From Flaccisagitta enflata (Eukaryota; Chaetognatha; Sagittoidea; Aphragmophora): DNA of 64,000 nucleotides. Positions 9,955 through 34,100 of the stretch are shown here, piece after piece. The notes below the pieces were generated by a model. The model was not told where the DNA came from and ran no database searches. It saw only the letters and a program-made list of their open reading frames with translations. Every line of letters starts with the position of its first letter. Positions within the stretch are counted from its first letter, which is position 1. The stretch spans positions 2,356,001 through 2,420,000 of the forward strand of contig OZ231128.1 of NCBI GenBank assembly GCA_965153355.1, written 5' to 3'. Made by a program: the position numbers and the translations under genes.

Positions 9955-10611
9955 TTATTGGTCAATCGCTGTGGGAGAAGTAGCCCACGAATCTGGACAT
10001 ATTTCAATTAGTTTTGGAGGACGCATCGATTGTTCCTGAAAATGCCGATTGACGAGGTCGACTTTTTGCTGAAATTTTACGGCCATCAAACTTTCGAAAA
10101 GGAGAACATCTTCATCGTGTAGTTGGTCAGTTAGGATTTCTTCAGAATGTTCAGAAATTAAAGTTCTCCATTGAGACTCCGATGCCGGATTTAGCGATAA
10201 AATATACCCAAAGCACCTCATGTCATATGCGTTTGGAGAATTTAAAGCGTGCCATTGGAAATTTGAGTGAAATTGAACCACCACGTCAGATGGCGTATCG
10301 TGTCTTAAATCCTTGTCAAAAACTTTCATTAAATTTGGGACACCGTAGCTAGTAGTAATCTGCTTCAAATAGTTTTTAAGTTCACTAATACCAACATTAG
10401 GTTCATTAAACGGGTCTTGCGCTTGCAAATTTGAGCTCCATGGAAATTTATTGTTTTCAAGTTCAAAGTTCGGTTGTTCTTTTTTTTTCTTTTCGTATTC
10501 TTTTACAGCCACTGGATGATGTAACACTTTGTTGCAAGATCTACATCTCAGGCCTTTAGCATGAAGCGGGGTAATATACAAAAAGTTGTTGCCAGCAAAA
10601 CGACGCCCCAT
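9955..10611 (-). CDS. Unrecognised intronless ORF G of the virus-like island
   Basis: First gene of the minus-strand array seen in the window. I take the ATG at 10611, giving 218 residues; an upstream in-frame ATG at 10653 adds 14 residues in a low-complexity stretch. Near the N terminus is CRSC, a Cys pair that could be half of a zinc site, followed by a Lys/Glu-rich segment. The remainder reads like a soluble alpha-helical protein. The region upstream (10612-11468) is shared with the divergent plus-strand unit, so this is probably the promoter side. The function is unknown. Confidence 0.65.
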   Translation of the reverse strand: MGRRFAGNNFLYITPLHAKGLRCRSCNKVLHHPVAVKEYEKKKKEQPNFELENNKFPWSSNLQAQDPFNEPNVGISELKNYLKQITTSYGVPNLMKVFDKDLRHDTPSDVVVQFHSNFQWHALNSPNAYDMRCFGYILSLNPASESQWRTLISEHSEEILTDQLHDEDVLLFESLMAVKFQQKVDLVNRHFQEQSMRPPKLIEICPDSWATSPTAIDQ

Positions 10612-11252
10612 TTTTAGCGCACATTTTTTTTTGCACAAAAGAAAAAGTTGCAAAAAGAGAAAAGTTGCGAATGCACAAACTTTTCAGCCACTCACGTTCT
10701 TATATCTTTTTTCTCACTCTTCTCGCTCTTTCAGCTCTTCTTCTTTGTCCCTAACTCATCACTTTCTCGTACGTGGCACATGACTTTTCAGCGATGATGC
10801 ATGCTTTTGCATTTCAGTATTTTTGAGGGAGCGAGGGTGGTTTAGGGACCTATCAAAGAAGTAGTTTTTTAAACCATTTTCTAGCTCAAATTTAGATCTT
10901 TTGTCTTTTTCTCCGTCCCTTTGGTTTCTTAACATCCCTCCCTCCCCATGAAACACGTTTAAAAAAAAAGAAAAAAAAGAAAAGAAAATTTTTTGTTGGC
11001 GTCAAAGGGGTGAGAAAACTGAACTTTGACTCATTCTCGCTTCAGCTTTCCCTTTCCAATTTGTTATCAATTTTTTAAGCTTCCCTACCGCGTTGAAAAC
11101 TAATTTATCAGCTATAAAACTTCGATTTTTATTTTCCTTAACGACAAGAAAAAAGAAAAACCAACAAAAACTCGTTGGCCAAATATTCTCTCTTTTTTTT
11201 TTCTCTCCGTTTTTGTCACAAAAATGTTTCTTTTTTCTTTTTTTTTTTTCTT

Positions 11253-11334
<82 letters not shown>

Positions 11335-11468
11335 CGCCTCTCCCTCAGTGGACCCTGGTCCAATTTCTTTGTTCTAATTTCATTCCGTCCTAAAACATCT
11401 TTCAGGACGGGACGGACTTCTCTTTTTTTCACATCTTAAAAAAAAAAACTTAAAAAAAATGAAGCAAA
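10612..11468. promoter_or_regulatory. Divergent intergenic region of the virus-like island
   Basis: About 860 bp between minus-strand gene G and the plus-strand membrane-protein unit. It contains a TATAAA at 11113-11118, a candidate promoter element for the plus-strand unit, T- and A-rich stretches, and a (CT)n run at 11255-11334 that would lie in the 5' leader. No ORF of note. The regulatory role is inferred from the divergent layout only. Confidence 0.4.
11255..11334. repeat. (CT)n microsatellite
   Basis: A pure CT run of about 80 bp upstream of the plus-strand ORF at 11469. Confidence 0.95.
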
Positions 11469-13299
11469 ATGAGTGCAACAAAACTGTTTTTATTCGCTAT
11501 TTTATTCTTCGTTTTTCTTAAGTTGGGTAAAACCCAAATATCGGCCAACAGAAACAAAGAAATAAAAAAGTGCGTCTTCAAATTCATTTTGTTTAATCTT
11601 TCTCCTGCGGAGGCGCGCTATAAATGCGAAAGACTGATACCTCAACAAGTTCATCCTTCAACAAGTTCTTCACCGGACTTTTTCTACGAAGAAGAACAAG
11701 ATACATCGGGGCAACAACAGGACTTTTTTTACGACGATCAGTACAAAAAAGACTCAATCGTCGAAGATTTTGAATTGCCCCCATCCATAGCGCCAATTCC
11801 GGAACCTCCCTCTCACTTTTCTTTGACGTCTCCCTCTCCCGTGTTCAATCGACTTTATTTCACGTCTTTTTCTTCCTCTTCGTCTCCCTCTTTAACATTC
11901 TCATCGAAATTCACGGCAACATCCTCGTCATCGACACCGACGTCATTGTCGACGACTTCAACATTTTCGTCGACGACATCCTCAAGGCCTTTGACTACAA
12001 CGTCCTCGGCACTTTCATCGACGACGTCCTTGGCGCCTTTGTCAACAACGTCCTTAACGCCTTTGTCGACGACGTCCTCGACACCTTCGTCAACGACATC
12101 CTCAACTCTTTCGTCGACGACATCCTCAACTCTTTCGTCGACATTTCGAGCAGGAGAACTTTCAACATTGCCGAGTGACAACGTATCTTCTTCTTCTTCT
12201 TCTTCTTCTTCTTCTTCTTCTTCTTCTTCTTCTTCTTTCCACTCACCTTCGCCTCAGTTTTCACGCACTCGATTCGATACAACGAAACAACCAAAACAAA
12301 AACAAAGAAGCAAAAAAAGAAAAAATAAAGAAAACAGAAACTCGGCCAAAATCCAAACGAAAAAGAAATTTGAAACTTTTTCTTACGGGCATCGATCAAA
12401 TCTAACGGAAAAGGTGACATATGAAACATCGACAGGACAAACAGACAAGATAAACCACCCAACAAGCCATCATCCGGAATTTTTCTTCGGGTCGACTCTT
12501 CACATTTTTCTATTCATCAGCGGTGGAATATCGTTTATTTTTTTCTTCGTCGTACTGAAAAAAATCAAAAACAATACGATCAACGCCTTTGTGAACTGTT
12601 TTCGTCGAACATTAAGGAAAAAAAACAACAATATCGAAGCTGGCAATACCGAAAGAATTGAATTAGGGAACGTGCCATCGTCACCTAGGCCTCAAAGAAG
12701 AGCCAAGATTGAACTGTCGAAAGCGGGTTCGGAGGAGGAGGTGTTTGTGAGAGAAAACTCTGTCTATTTCTTGGCAAACGAAACGCAACCGAAACAAGTA
12801 GTGTCGTCGAAACGCCGGAAATCACCTAGAGTAAATCGTCGCGTCGAGAAACTCGGCATTAGAGCATCCACCGACGCGGGTGGTTACAGCATAGCCGACG
12901 CTGCAATTATCGGTCAATCACTCCGAAGAGAACAGGCCGATCGGATCGAGCGAGGAGGCGGACGTCAACATCAGCCATCATGGCAAAACGAGCAAGAAAG
13001 GGCAAACGAAACTTACATCAACAACAACAAGGATTTCCGACCTACGGAGGTTAGTAACATTTTGCACATGGCACTTTGAACTACATAAATTTAATCTGTT
13101 CTGTCAACCTATCAGTCTATCAGCCTTCAGTCCTTCTTTTTATCAGTCCTTCAAATCTTTACTTTCTCAGCACGAAGAAGAAGAGGCGATCTACGACGAG
13201 GTGTCGCAAGATCAAGAAGAACCAGCGATCATCGCAGCAGAAGTATCGACGCACCATTTAGGTGCAAGCTGCTCTTGGTCGGCGCCCTTCTCATCTTGA
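11469..13299 (+). CDS. Ser/Thr-rich (mucin-like) type I membrane protein, spliced
   Basis: Exons 11469-13049 and 13171-13299, joined in phase 0 at GAG|gttagt and tttctcag|CAC, giving 569 residues. The N terminus is a good signal peptide (KLFLFAILFFVFLKLGKTQ). The ectodomain has tyrosine-containing acidic DFFYEEE and DFFYDDQ motifs, then a long Ser/Thr/Pro-rich stretch (about residues 130-260) made of near-repeats and a poly-Ser run coded by (TTC)n, as in heavily O-glycosylated stalks. One membrane helix lies near residues 343-365 (HIFLFISGGISFIFFFVV), followed by a basic-then-acidic cytoplasmic tail that ends in EEEEAIYDEV and a short C terminus. I do not recognise the family. By position, divergent from the gene array, it may be an island envelope-type glycoprotein, but a host gene is possible. 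Confidence 0.65.
12186..12237. repeat. (TTC)n coding microsatellite
   Basis: A trinucleotide run encoding poly-Ser in the mucin-like ORF. Confidence 0.9.
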
Positions 13300-13797
13300 A
13301 GATGGCGCCCTTTGCCGACGTGGTGAAGCATTCCAAAACGTTTCGGCAACGACTTAAAGACACAAACTCCAGCGACGGTCCCATTGGTGAGTATCGTTTT
13401 ATCTGTATCTCTGTCTGTCTATCTGTCTATCTATCTAGCTATCTAGTTTGACTCTTTTACTTACTTTCTCTTTATCCTTGCCTCTCCCTTTCTCTTTCTC
13501 TTTAAAGGACCGGTTCATAATGGGACAACCGTTATGCCTCTTTCAACTACGGTACCAAGACCCCAGCCAAGCCCTCAACCAGAACCCGACCCAAATCCTA
13601 CAGATGGAGACCAACATCTGCGGCTAGAGATAAAGATACTCGCCGTGGCAGTCTCCATTTTGGCCACAGCACTGTTTACGATTTGTTATGTATTTTGTTA
13701 CGTGTGTTTTCAAGTCTTGAAGCAAAGACGCGAAGAACAAGGGCAAGAGGCAAATTTACAAATGCAGCCCCTCTTGGCTCAAGAAACCGCAGTGTAA
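12980..13797 (+). CDS. Overlapping spliced ORF: small two-helix membrane protein
   Basis: Reading from the ATG at 12980, in a different frame from the mucin-like ORF, exons 12980-13049, 13171-13386 and 13508-13797 join without a stop to give 191 residues. The first splice is the same one used by the mucin-like ORF, and both frames stay open across it. The N terminus is strongly basic (MAKRARKGKR, then an Arg-rich segment); a hydrophobic segment (KLLLVGALLILKM) lies in exon 2; exon 3 has an NGTT glycosylation sequon, a Pro-rich region and a clear membrane helix (ILAVAVSILATALFTICYVF) with a Cys-rich end. About 200 nt are dual-coding. It could be made from a downstream start on the same mRNA or by alternative initiation. 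No family recognised. Confidence 0.55.
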
Positions 13798-14075
13798 TCA
13801 AATAGGCTGCAATTGCAAATTTCTCTCTTTCAAAATATTTTTTTATATTTTTGTCTTAAAAGCAGAATACCTCAGACCAATTTTACCTCTTTTTTTTTAT
13901 GCCTTGAATCAATTTTGCCTTTTATCAGCATTCCAGCCATCATCGTGCTTTTTGCTTTATTGTCATTTGCTCAAAATCTTTATTTTTTTGCTCGAGCATA
14001 CTGCCTTATAAAAAAGATGCGCATCTTTTCTTTGTACATAATTCATTCATGCTTTCGATATTCTTCTCATCTCTT

Positions 14076-14081
14076 AATAAA
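14076..14081 (+). terminator. Candidate polyadenylation signal
   Basis: AATAAA lies about 280 bp downstream of the last stop of the plus-strand membrane-protein unit (13797). Confidence 0.45.
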
Positions 14082-14429
14082 CGCAAACTGCGCGCCAGCG
14101 TTCAAAAATCTTTTTGTCTTTCCACATGATTTAATTCTAAAAATCGAGTTTAGGGCTTAAAGCGTAGGGCGTAGGGACTAAGAGTTAACCCATATTTGGG
14201 GGTTTCACGCATCATTAATTTTTTTCTATGGGGGAGTTGGAAATTTAATCCTTTGTTGAAAAAAAATGCGAGGGCGTGGTTTCGCGACCAAGAATCAGCA
14301 GCGTCAGGAGAATGGCGCCACGAGGCAGCGGGGCTCACACGGCTGCAGCAGCGCCACCGTCGGACTGCAGCTGCGTTAGGCCCACATAACATATATACTG
14401 TAATGCAAAAACCGCTTGGAATTCAAAAA

Positions 14430-14478
14430 TGTTACCGACCGACACGGCAAGGTGTAGTGTCGCGTGTCCGCGACTAAA
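14430..14478 (-). repeat. Hairpin-headed dispersed repeat, AGTCGC type
   Basis: GTCGC and GCGAC arms around GTGTCC at 14459-14474, with the ACCGACCGACACGGCAAGGTG flank seen at 8622-8637. It lies in the spacer between the island and the TTC16 exons (13798-14663), which otherwise shows nothing I can name. Confidence 0.6.
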
Positions 14479-14663
14479 AACCGAAATCAACAAAACCGTT
14501 TTGGAAGCGACTATGCTCCTGACGTTGAGCGATTAAATAGCTCCATGAACCGACCGACAGAGAAACAGACAAAGTCACAAACAGACAAGCAGAGTAACAG
14601 ACGAACAGAGTAACAGACAGTCGATACATCGTGTTAATCTATTTGTATTTTTGTGTTTTATAG

Positions 14664-24599
<9,936 letters not shown>

Positions 24600-24741
24600 T
24601 GATGTTGGACAGAAGTGGTTGTAATTTATATGGACGGATGAAGAAAGCATAGTGCCATATTTTCCAAGCTTTTCCCTCGAACATTGTGGAAAATTATTTC
24701 AGTTTTTATGTTACATTTGATTTGGATCCCCAAACGGTTGC

Positions 24742-24747
24742 AATAAA
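24742..24747 (+). terminator. Candidate polyadenylation signal of the TTC16-like gene
   Basis: AATAAA lies 142 bp after the stop codon at 24599. Confidence 0.55.
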
Positions 24748-25214
24748 GGCGTTGGTGTCAATAATACATATATATTTTCATGATCGTTACATTAATATAC
24801 TGCCAGTAACGTGCCCAAACACTCTAACCGACACAGAATTGTAATTCTCACCTGTCGTGCATTTTTGTCGATGTATTCATTTTCAATCAAAAACGTTTGT
24901 TAAATGTCGTTAAATGTCATTGATTGTCTCTCAGGCTTGTTCATACATTACACAAGCATACAGTGATTGTTTTGTTAATAAAATAATAGAAGCCTATCTT
25001 TCACCAGGTGTTCCATCTCCAAGTGGGAAAAGTAAAAAAAACTCTACTTCTCTGCTTTCCCTGATGATGCATAAAGAGTATCAGGCGAAAATTCAGAGAA
25101 ATTTTTGTACTCATTACTGGCTGTTCATTGTCCTAACGCCATCACTGATTGAATAACTGTTCAATGCTTTAATAAGTTAGATAGACCAAGGTATGTGATT
25201 AGATCTACCCCCTT

Positions 25215-25405
25215 TTAAGTTGCGGACACGCAACTTTACAAATGGCTATGTCTGTCTGTCGATTCGTTTGTCTATGAGAACGGGTCGAAAAGTGGGGAAA
25301 ATGAGCGTTTTATATCGTTTTTTGTTTGAGTGCATGGGGCGTGGATGGGGGTTGGACGCCCCTTCTCACCCGTCCGCAACGATACTGGGATCGGACCCCG
25401 CGAAT
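25215..25405 (+). repeat. Hairpin-headed dispersed repeat, AGTTGC type
   Basis: AGTTGC (25218-25223), loop GGACAC, GCAACT (25230-25235), then TGTCTGTCTGTCG; the 3' end has GTCCGCAAC at 25372-25380, the inverse of the 5' arm plus part of the loop. It lies in the TTC16-UBE2D spacer (24600-27136), where I see no gene. Confidence 0.75.
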
Positions 25406-26471
25406 ACCAAATTACCAATACACACACACACACTCAATTGCAGTTTTGTAGTTGCGCGTTTTTAGACCTGTCTCCTGCATTAGGGATAGACGGATGGACG
25501 GGCGGACAAGAACTTCCATAGAGACGAGGGTCCGCAGTTACAAAATTAAAGTGACTTTTGTTTTTAACAGCTGAATACTGACTTATTACAGCGCTTCCCC
25601 CGGTGGCAGGATCAAACAAAAAAACAAAAATTAATTTTTGAATGGTATGGCTGCGCCCACCTGGTCGTAGGTGGGGGATCCCGTCCGCGTTCTACGGCGA
25701 TGTTACGTAATTGAGGGTTTCGTTACTGGCGTTCGGTTCATTATTCTCTCTCTAAAATAACACATGATTGGAAAATTCAGCCGGAGCAATTTGAGTAATG
25801 AAGTTTTTACCGCCTTTGAGCTCGTTGGTTAACCGTCGCTAACAAGTCTCATCGTTGCTCGTCAGCCGTCACTGCCCGAGCCACTGGGCGTTTTGCTCGC
25901 TGTATTTTATTCATGCCTAATGAAGTTACGTTAGCCGTCATTCCTATCTTCTGATCTTCCCAAGGAATTGATTTACATGTGTTTCTTGATTGCAAATGTC
26001 ATGCATTTGAGTCATTTTAATTGTCGTGCGCGTTTTTCAATACCCCTCAATGCTTCATGTGCTCCTCATCAATTCCCTTGTTAAAACCATGTGAGAAATT
26101 CGCCGCCAGCGTCCTCAAAACTTTTTGCTGGTGGGTCCATCACCCCACCAGGAATCTTGAGCATTATCGCATAATCTAAAGCTGAATCAGGCTTCATGCC
26201 TCTTCCAGTTCTGGCAATAGCATTTGTTGAAATATTCCAGTCGCCGCGTCCTGGTATTTTGTTCCTCTCAATACTTCGCATTGCATTTTTTCAAAAATTG
26301 TTACCGTCAACAGGGTCCCTATTTCAAGAAGGCTTGAAAATTGATCTTAGTGTCTGACTTCAAATTAGTAGAAAACTAAATCACAAATTCGTTTTTCGAA
26401 AGCTGCTTTTACACTCGTGTGTATTGGAGCTTTTTCTTAATCTAAGTAAGTACACACTCTGATGTTGTAAT

Positions 26472-26869
26472 CAGTTGAACCTCGCTGTAACGGACCCGCC
26501 ACAAACGGAATTCCACTTTAAAAAAATGATAAATCTTTATTCCCTTTAATTTTTTCTTTTTTTTTTTGGCCAAAGGGTGGATGAAGTTGACGTTTTTATA
26601 TTTCTCTGAGTTGCAAAAGTTATTTGACTGCTGAATTATAAATTTGGCAAAATTGTATACTATTCAGATTTAAATATCACTATATTTATACTTTAAGGGG
26701 AAGAAAATTGAATGATCAATGAACCCGTCGGGGCAAAAATCAGATAAATAAGGGGGCGGGGGACAAAAAAAAAATCAGTGACTTTGAACAACCATGTATT
26801 GACTATTGTAAAATTCTCCCCATAACAGATTTTAAGTCTCTTGAAATCCGTTAGAGCGGGATCTAACTG
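26472..26869. mobile_element. Small TIR element, about 398 bp
   Basis: The left end CAGTTGAACCTCGCTGTAACGGA and the complement of the right end (CAGTTAGATCCCGCTCTAACGGA) are imperfect inverted repeats; the sequence TAAT flanks both ends (26468-26471, 26870-26873). The CAGTT start with a TA-containing duplication suggests a pogo/Tc1-like MITE. No ORF inside. Confidence 0.6.
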
Positions 26870-27073
26870 TAATATAAGATTTTTGTGTCTCGATTATTCT
26901 TTCCATCCGTTTCTAACTTCCTCACCAAGTTCCTCATGTTGTCGTAGCCATTCTTCATTCTTGCTCTCCCAAACCTTTGCTTCTCATAATCCTTTATTTC
27001 TTCCTCTATTGATGGGCGACTTTCCCATGTATGTCTTGTACCCTTGTTAATCTTATCAACAAGGCCCCCTTAA

Positions 27074-29142
<2,069 letters not shown>

Positions 29143-30218
29143 CGCGTCATGCGCCGCACGCAACGCGCGTCATGGGACACACACAAACGGACGACGCGTT
29201 GTTCTCGAAAAGGAAAGGAAGCGGCCGCGCTTTGATCTTAATTGACATTATGGCGGAACCACTGACAGTCATATACATATACACAAACACGCCAAACGCA
29301 CGTGACGACAATACTTTCTTTTTGCCCCATCTCTGAACACCATCGACAACAGCGACTCTGGCAAAATGAAGACAAACTGTATCCGAAATGAAACAAATTA
29401 CGTATATACGTTACTACGCCTCTTCTTCTTCTTCCCCCTCTTTTATTATTATTTTTCGTTGTTTTTCTTCTCTCTTGAGATTTCTTTTCTTGGCTTTTAT
29501 ATTTAATAGAACAAAACAAAACAAAATCAAGGTGTGTGGTCCCTCCGCGCGACATAATGTCTTTCTTTTAGCGTATTATTATAATGCATTGTTTTTTTTC
29601 CGCTTACACCCACAATGGCTGGAAAAAAAATAAGATGACGTCACATTGCGTTGCTTCTCGGGTTCCGGTATCTTTCTCTCTCGCCTCTCTCGCGCACCAT
29701 CTTTTCACGTTAGGGGTATGTAAGGCAATTTACCAAGCTGATATCCCTCCTCACCCATCTGCTGCTCCAACCCACCCGCGTATTTCCCCATAGAAAAATA
29801 GGGTTTTTTCTTGGCAGGAAAAAAATCATGGGGACTTGCTCTATAAACGATTCCGCGGATATTGTTCTCTTAATGATGTTTTTGTTTAGATTTTTGAAAG
29901 GTATTACTTAAGACCGTGGACATGACTTTATAAAAGGTTTTTTTTTTTCTCGCGTTATAGCAACCTGCAAATTGAGCGGTTATTTTTTCGGTTTTTTTTC
30001 TTCTGTTGCCCTTCCTCCCCGTTACATCACCCTCATCTCGATGTCCCTCTTCTCCTTCTCTATCCCTCGTACCCTCTTAGCTGAATACAATGGTTCCATG
30101 TCGTGTATAACGGGATCGTTCAACATTTACTCCTGTACAACTATAAGGTGTATGACTTTACCAGTGCCATGTTTTAGAATACCTGGGGACGATCTCTCTC
30201 TCTCGCGCTCTCTCTCTA

Positions 30219-30293
<75 letters not shown>

Positions 30294-30500
30294 CTCTTTC
30301 TTTCTCTCTTTCTTTCTCTTTCTTTATTTCTTTCTCTCGCTCTGTGAGGCTTTGGCATTTGATTGTTGTATAGTCAAAGATGAGACCAATCCCTAACTTC
30401 CTTCAAAGGAAATGGAATTTGTAAAGATTCTCTCAAATGGTGAGTTTTCATTAATGTGTGATTTCCCACAACTCAGATACCAATGCCCACGGTTGAGACA

Positions 30501-30538
<38 letters not shown>

Positions 30539-31145
30539 CTCCCTGTCAGTTCTGTCGATATGTGGATGAGGGAGGGTGGGGCTTATTCAAGGCATTTTTA
30601 TCAATATATCAAGCTGATATCGGTGTGCTTTAATCGTTTATCCTCCTGAGTTGTCGTGCTACGTTTCTCGATTTCTAAATGGTTTCTCTTTCTCTAAGGA
30701 TCTAATACATACCTTCTGTTCATGTGATTTATCTAACTGGCATGTGAAAAAACAAAAAACAAAAACACTGTATCTAGGCCAACTTCTTCCGGAAGTTAAT
30801 TCTGACATTATCTTTGTACAAGAGTGACATTCTCTCGGACATGTTTTCTACTTTTTTTTTTTCTATGTCACGTATGTATGTATTTGAGGAAAAAATACAA
30901 AATTTTTACAGCAGTTACCACTCTGTCGTATCGCTAAGATAAGCACTGGCCCGTTCTCCTCTCTTTGATTTTGTCCTCATAGGTTCCGAAAATCAAGGAA
31001 TTAAATAGTAATGTCCTAGCGTTATCTGTCAATGATTGACGGGAATCTGATATCCTCAGTCCCGGGTGATGAAACCAGCCAGACACCTCCTGCTTGCGTA
31101 TATGGCGTCATTTCTAACTGAAAACGTTAAAAACCGACTTGAACG
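29143..31145. other. UBE2D 3' flank and intergenic spacer
   Basis: No gene seen. It contains T-rich stretches, (CT)n/(CTTT)n runs at about 30197-30345 and 30499-30540, and a short duplicated motif (CAAGCTGATAT near 29735 and 30617). The first 200-400 bp are probably UBE2D 3' UTR; the last few hundred should hold the promoter of the next gene. Confidence 0.5.
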
Positions 31146-34100
31146 ATGAGCTCCACCGGTGCCGCGGTGTCGAGATCCAGGCGGGGCTGTCAAGCCTCGA
31201 AAGGAAAGATCAAAGACGCCCCGTCAAAGACCAAAGATGCTCCGTCAAAGACCAAAGATGCTCCGTCAAAGACCAAAGATGCTCCGTCAAAGACCGAAGA
31301 CGCTCCGGCAAAGAGCGTTGTCCCCTCTGTCAAGTGTCGCCAAGCTCGTCAAGGAGTCGCCACCGATCTCCATCTAGAAACCATCGATTCCGACGTATCC
31401 GTCACATCGACAACCAGTCTTCGAACCACCGCCGATCGAGACAAAAAACGCCGACATAGATTCGATTTCTCCGACGTCCTCACATCTTCATCGGATGATG
31501 ACGACGACGACGACGATGACGACGATGATGACGACAACGACGAAAACTACGCCGGTGGGTCGGAACTTGGTTCCGGTGATAAAAACCCAAATGGTAACAT
31601 TGGCGTCAACCATCGATCGACGCGGCGACGTCCGTTAAGAGACCTGGCGCCAACAACCAACACGGATGTGACATCCTCGGCCTCGTTAGCTTCGTCTAAA
31701 ATCGAAGATTTTGAAGAGATCAGTCAGGCCTTGTCGTCTTTGAGCGTAAGCAACTCTGTAAGCAACTCGGTAAGCAAGAGCTGTTCTAATGGCGTCGTGT
31801 CGGGATCGAGAGAGCGAAGGGTCGAGAAAGCGAAGGAGTCGTTAGATGAGTTGGACGAGTCAAGCTTCGAGTTTCCGCTGTATGGATCGCCCACCAGACC
31901 TGGTAAGTCAATGCACTGACGGCTGGGCTGGGGCAGGAAAGCGGATGGGTAAGGGCAGTAATGCGGATGGGCGCGGCAAGGCCGGGAGCGGTAGAGCGTG
32001 GAATGTAGGGTTTTGGGTTGAATGGGGCTGCAATAGTCTTGAATCATCATGTCATGACTTCATGTCATCAGAAAGATAGATGGACGGACAGACACACTGG
32101 TAGGTCTGTCAACGACGGACACACTTGTTCGGTCTGGCAACCAACGGACAGACCCTTGTACTGAGTCGCTTTGCAACTGACGTCTTGTGTTTCCTGGGAA
32201 GAGTGAGATAAAAATCTGAGTAAAACATTGGCGATTTTGATGATCAAGGAAGGTTTAGTGTGTCTAGTCTTTGATGAATAAAAAAAAATTGCTTAAAATT
32301 AATTCTAGGGCAGAATTAAGTGCGTGACCCATTTTACACCTCACCACCCCCTATTTCTTCCTCTTCCTCTTCACCTCACTGACACTGTCTTTCATCTGCC
32401 CTACTGATCATCGCGCAGAAGAGCATCAGTCTCTTTATTCTTCGGCGGCCGCGAAAATCGATTTACTTCACGACGCATTCTCTCAACTTTCCGTCGGTGG
32501 CGGCGTTGGCGGCAATGGCATCGACGATTCGTGTCGACCTGCTGGTCAAACGACAAACCATTCCAAGCGTCAACCAATCAAGTCTTCGGGCTCCGTCGAC
32601 AAAGGTCTCGACGAGTCTTCCTTTTACGTCGAAGTTTGCGACGCTTCTATTCAAACATCTTTATTCGAAGAGGGGGAGGGGGAGGGGGTTATGGACGCGC
32701 GTTTACTACCGACTTCCACCGTCGTTCCATCTACCCACGGCTTTAACGTATCCGGAAATTATTCCCACGTGAATTTGAAGTCTTCGGGTACAGTTATGAG
32801 CGATTCCAACGGCGGTGGTGACGTCGATTCCGCCGTGGAGGAAGCCAGTTTTAAAACTGTCGAAGTGGTGGATGTTTCGCTTCAAACGACGCTACCATAT
32901 GACGGCGACGATGACGACGAAGGCGACATCGATGTAGCGAGCACATCGTCGGCGGGCGTCGTCGTCAAATCATCATCTGTTGGTTCGTTGAACTCAAGTA
33001 GTTTCCTAAATGAATCTTCTTACCGACAAGTGGAAGTCGTTGACGCCAGCATGCAGGCCGATTTCAGCTTGGAGTTTCCCGCCGAGAATCAATCACAAGC
33101 CGCCTCTTCTCATTCGACTCGAGAATCATCATCTTTTGACTCGCCATCGCTGCAAGCGTCACGTGCTAAGCGGGATTCTAATTCGCAGACTTCGCTGCCT
33201 AAACCTTTTGTGCCTTATTTGTCCCCAACCGGATCGCCATCACTTTTTGGACCGCGCGAGGCGCCATCGACTTCCAATCCCGAAGGTAAGGCTTGCTAAC
33301 CAAACCGTTTAGATGCTTCACATAGCAAAATTTGGGAGTATCCTCTCACTCTACTGGGGGAATATGGAGGAACAAAAATCATGAAGGTGACCATTTTCCT
33401 TTTTTCAAAATTCCTTCATCTTCCGTTTTTGTTTTGGCCTTAAAATTCCTACAGATTTCCCAGAATTCAGCAAATCCTATGTAGTTTTGGTACTAAAAAG
33501 GCAGTTATTCATTTCAGAAAATCATAATATTTGTAAAAATAAATTGAAATATTAGATCAGAAGCTATGAAAGAGCTTATGAAGACGCAGATCAACAATTC
33601 TTTGAAGAGTAAAAATTGGTAAAAGCTAATTCAAAGAATGTCAGCGTATTGTTTTATCCCACTACATTATGCAAATTAGGTCTTCAAAAACAATTTTTAA
33701 AAAAAACGGAAGATGAACAATTTTTGATAAAAGAAAAATGGTAAGGGTCTTAAAATTGACCACTGCACATTAGGTAAAGAGGGTGAAAAGAAATAACCAA
33801 CTTTTGCTATGTGAAGCGCGCAACCAAACAGTGGCCCCGAAGGGACCGATGACCTATGCTTTCACATATGCAGAAATTTCTCCGTCTTTCTATGTACCCC
33901 TCCCCTCTAGGCCTCGATATCCAAATTCTGCAGAATTTAGCCAAATTTAGCCAAATTGCTTTATTTTGCCAAATTCTGCAAAATTCTACCAAATCCTGCA
34001 AAATTCTACCAAATCCTGCAAAATTCTACCAAATCCTGCAAAATCTTGCCAAATCTTGCTAAATTTTGCTAAATTCGACTCTTTTTGCAAAAATCCTGGC

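Noticed and set aside
11093-11439. Several frames through the (CT)n run upstream of 11469
   Set aside because: Ser-Leu or Glu-Arg dipeptide translations of a microsatellite.
26081-26281. 66-residue minus-strand ORF in the TTC16-UBE2D spacer
   Set aside because: Not repeat-derived and weakly protein-like, but no recognisable domain, no extension and no neighbouring exon; possibly a transposon relic, not supportable as a gene.
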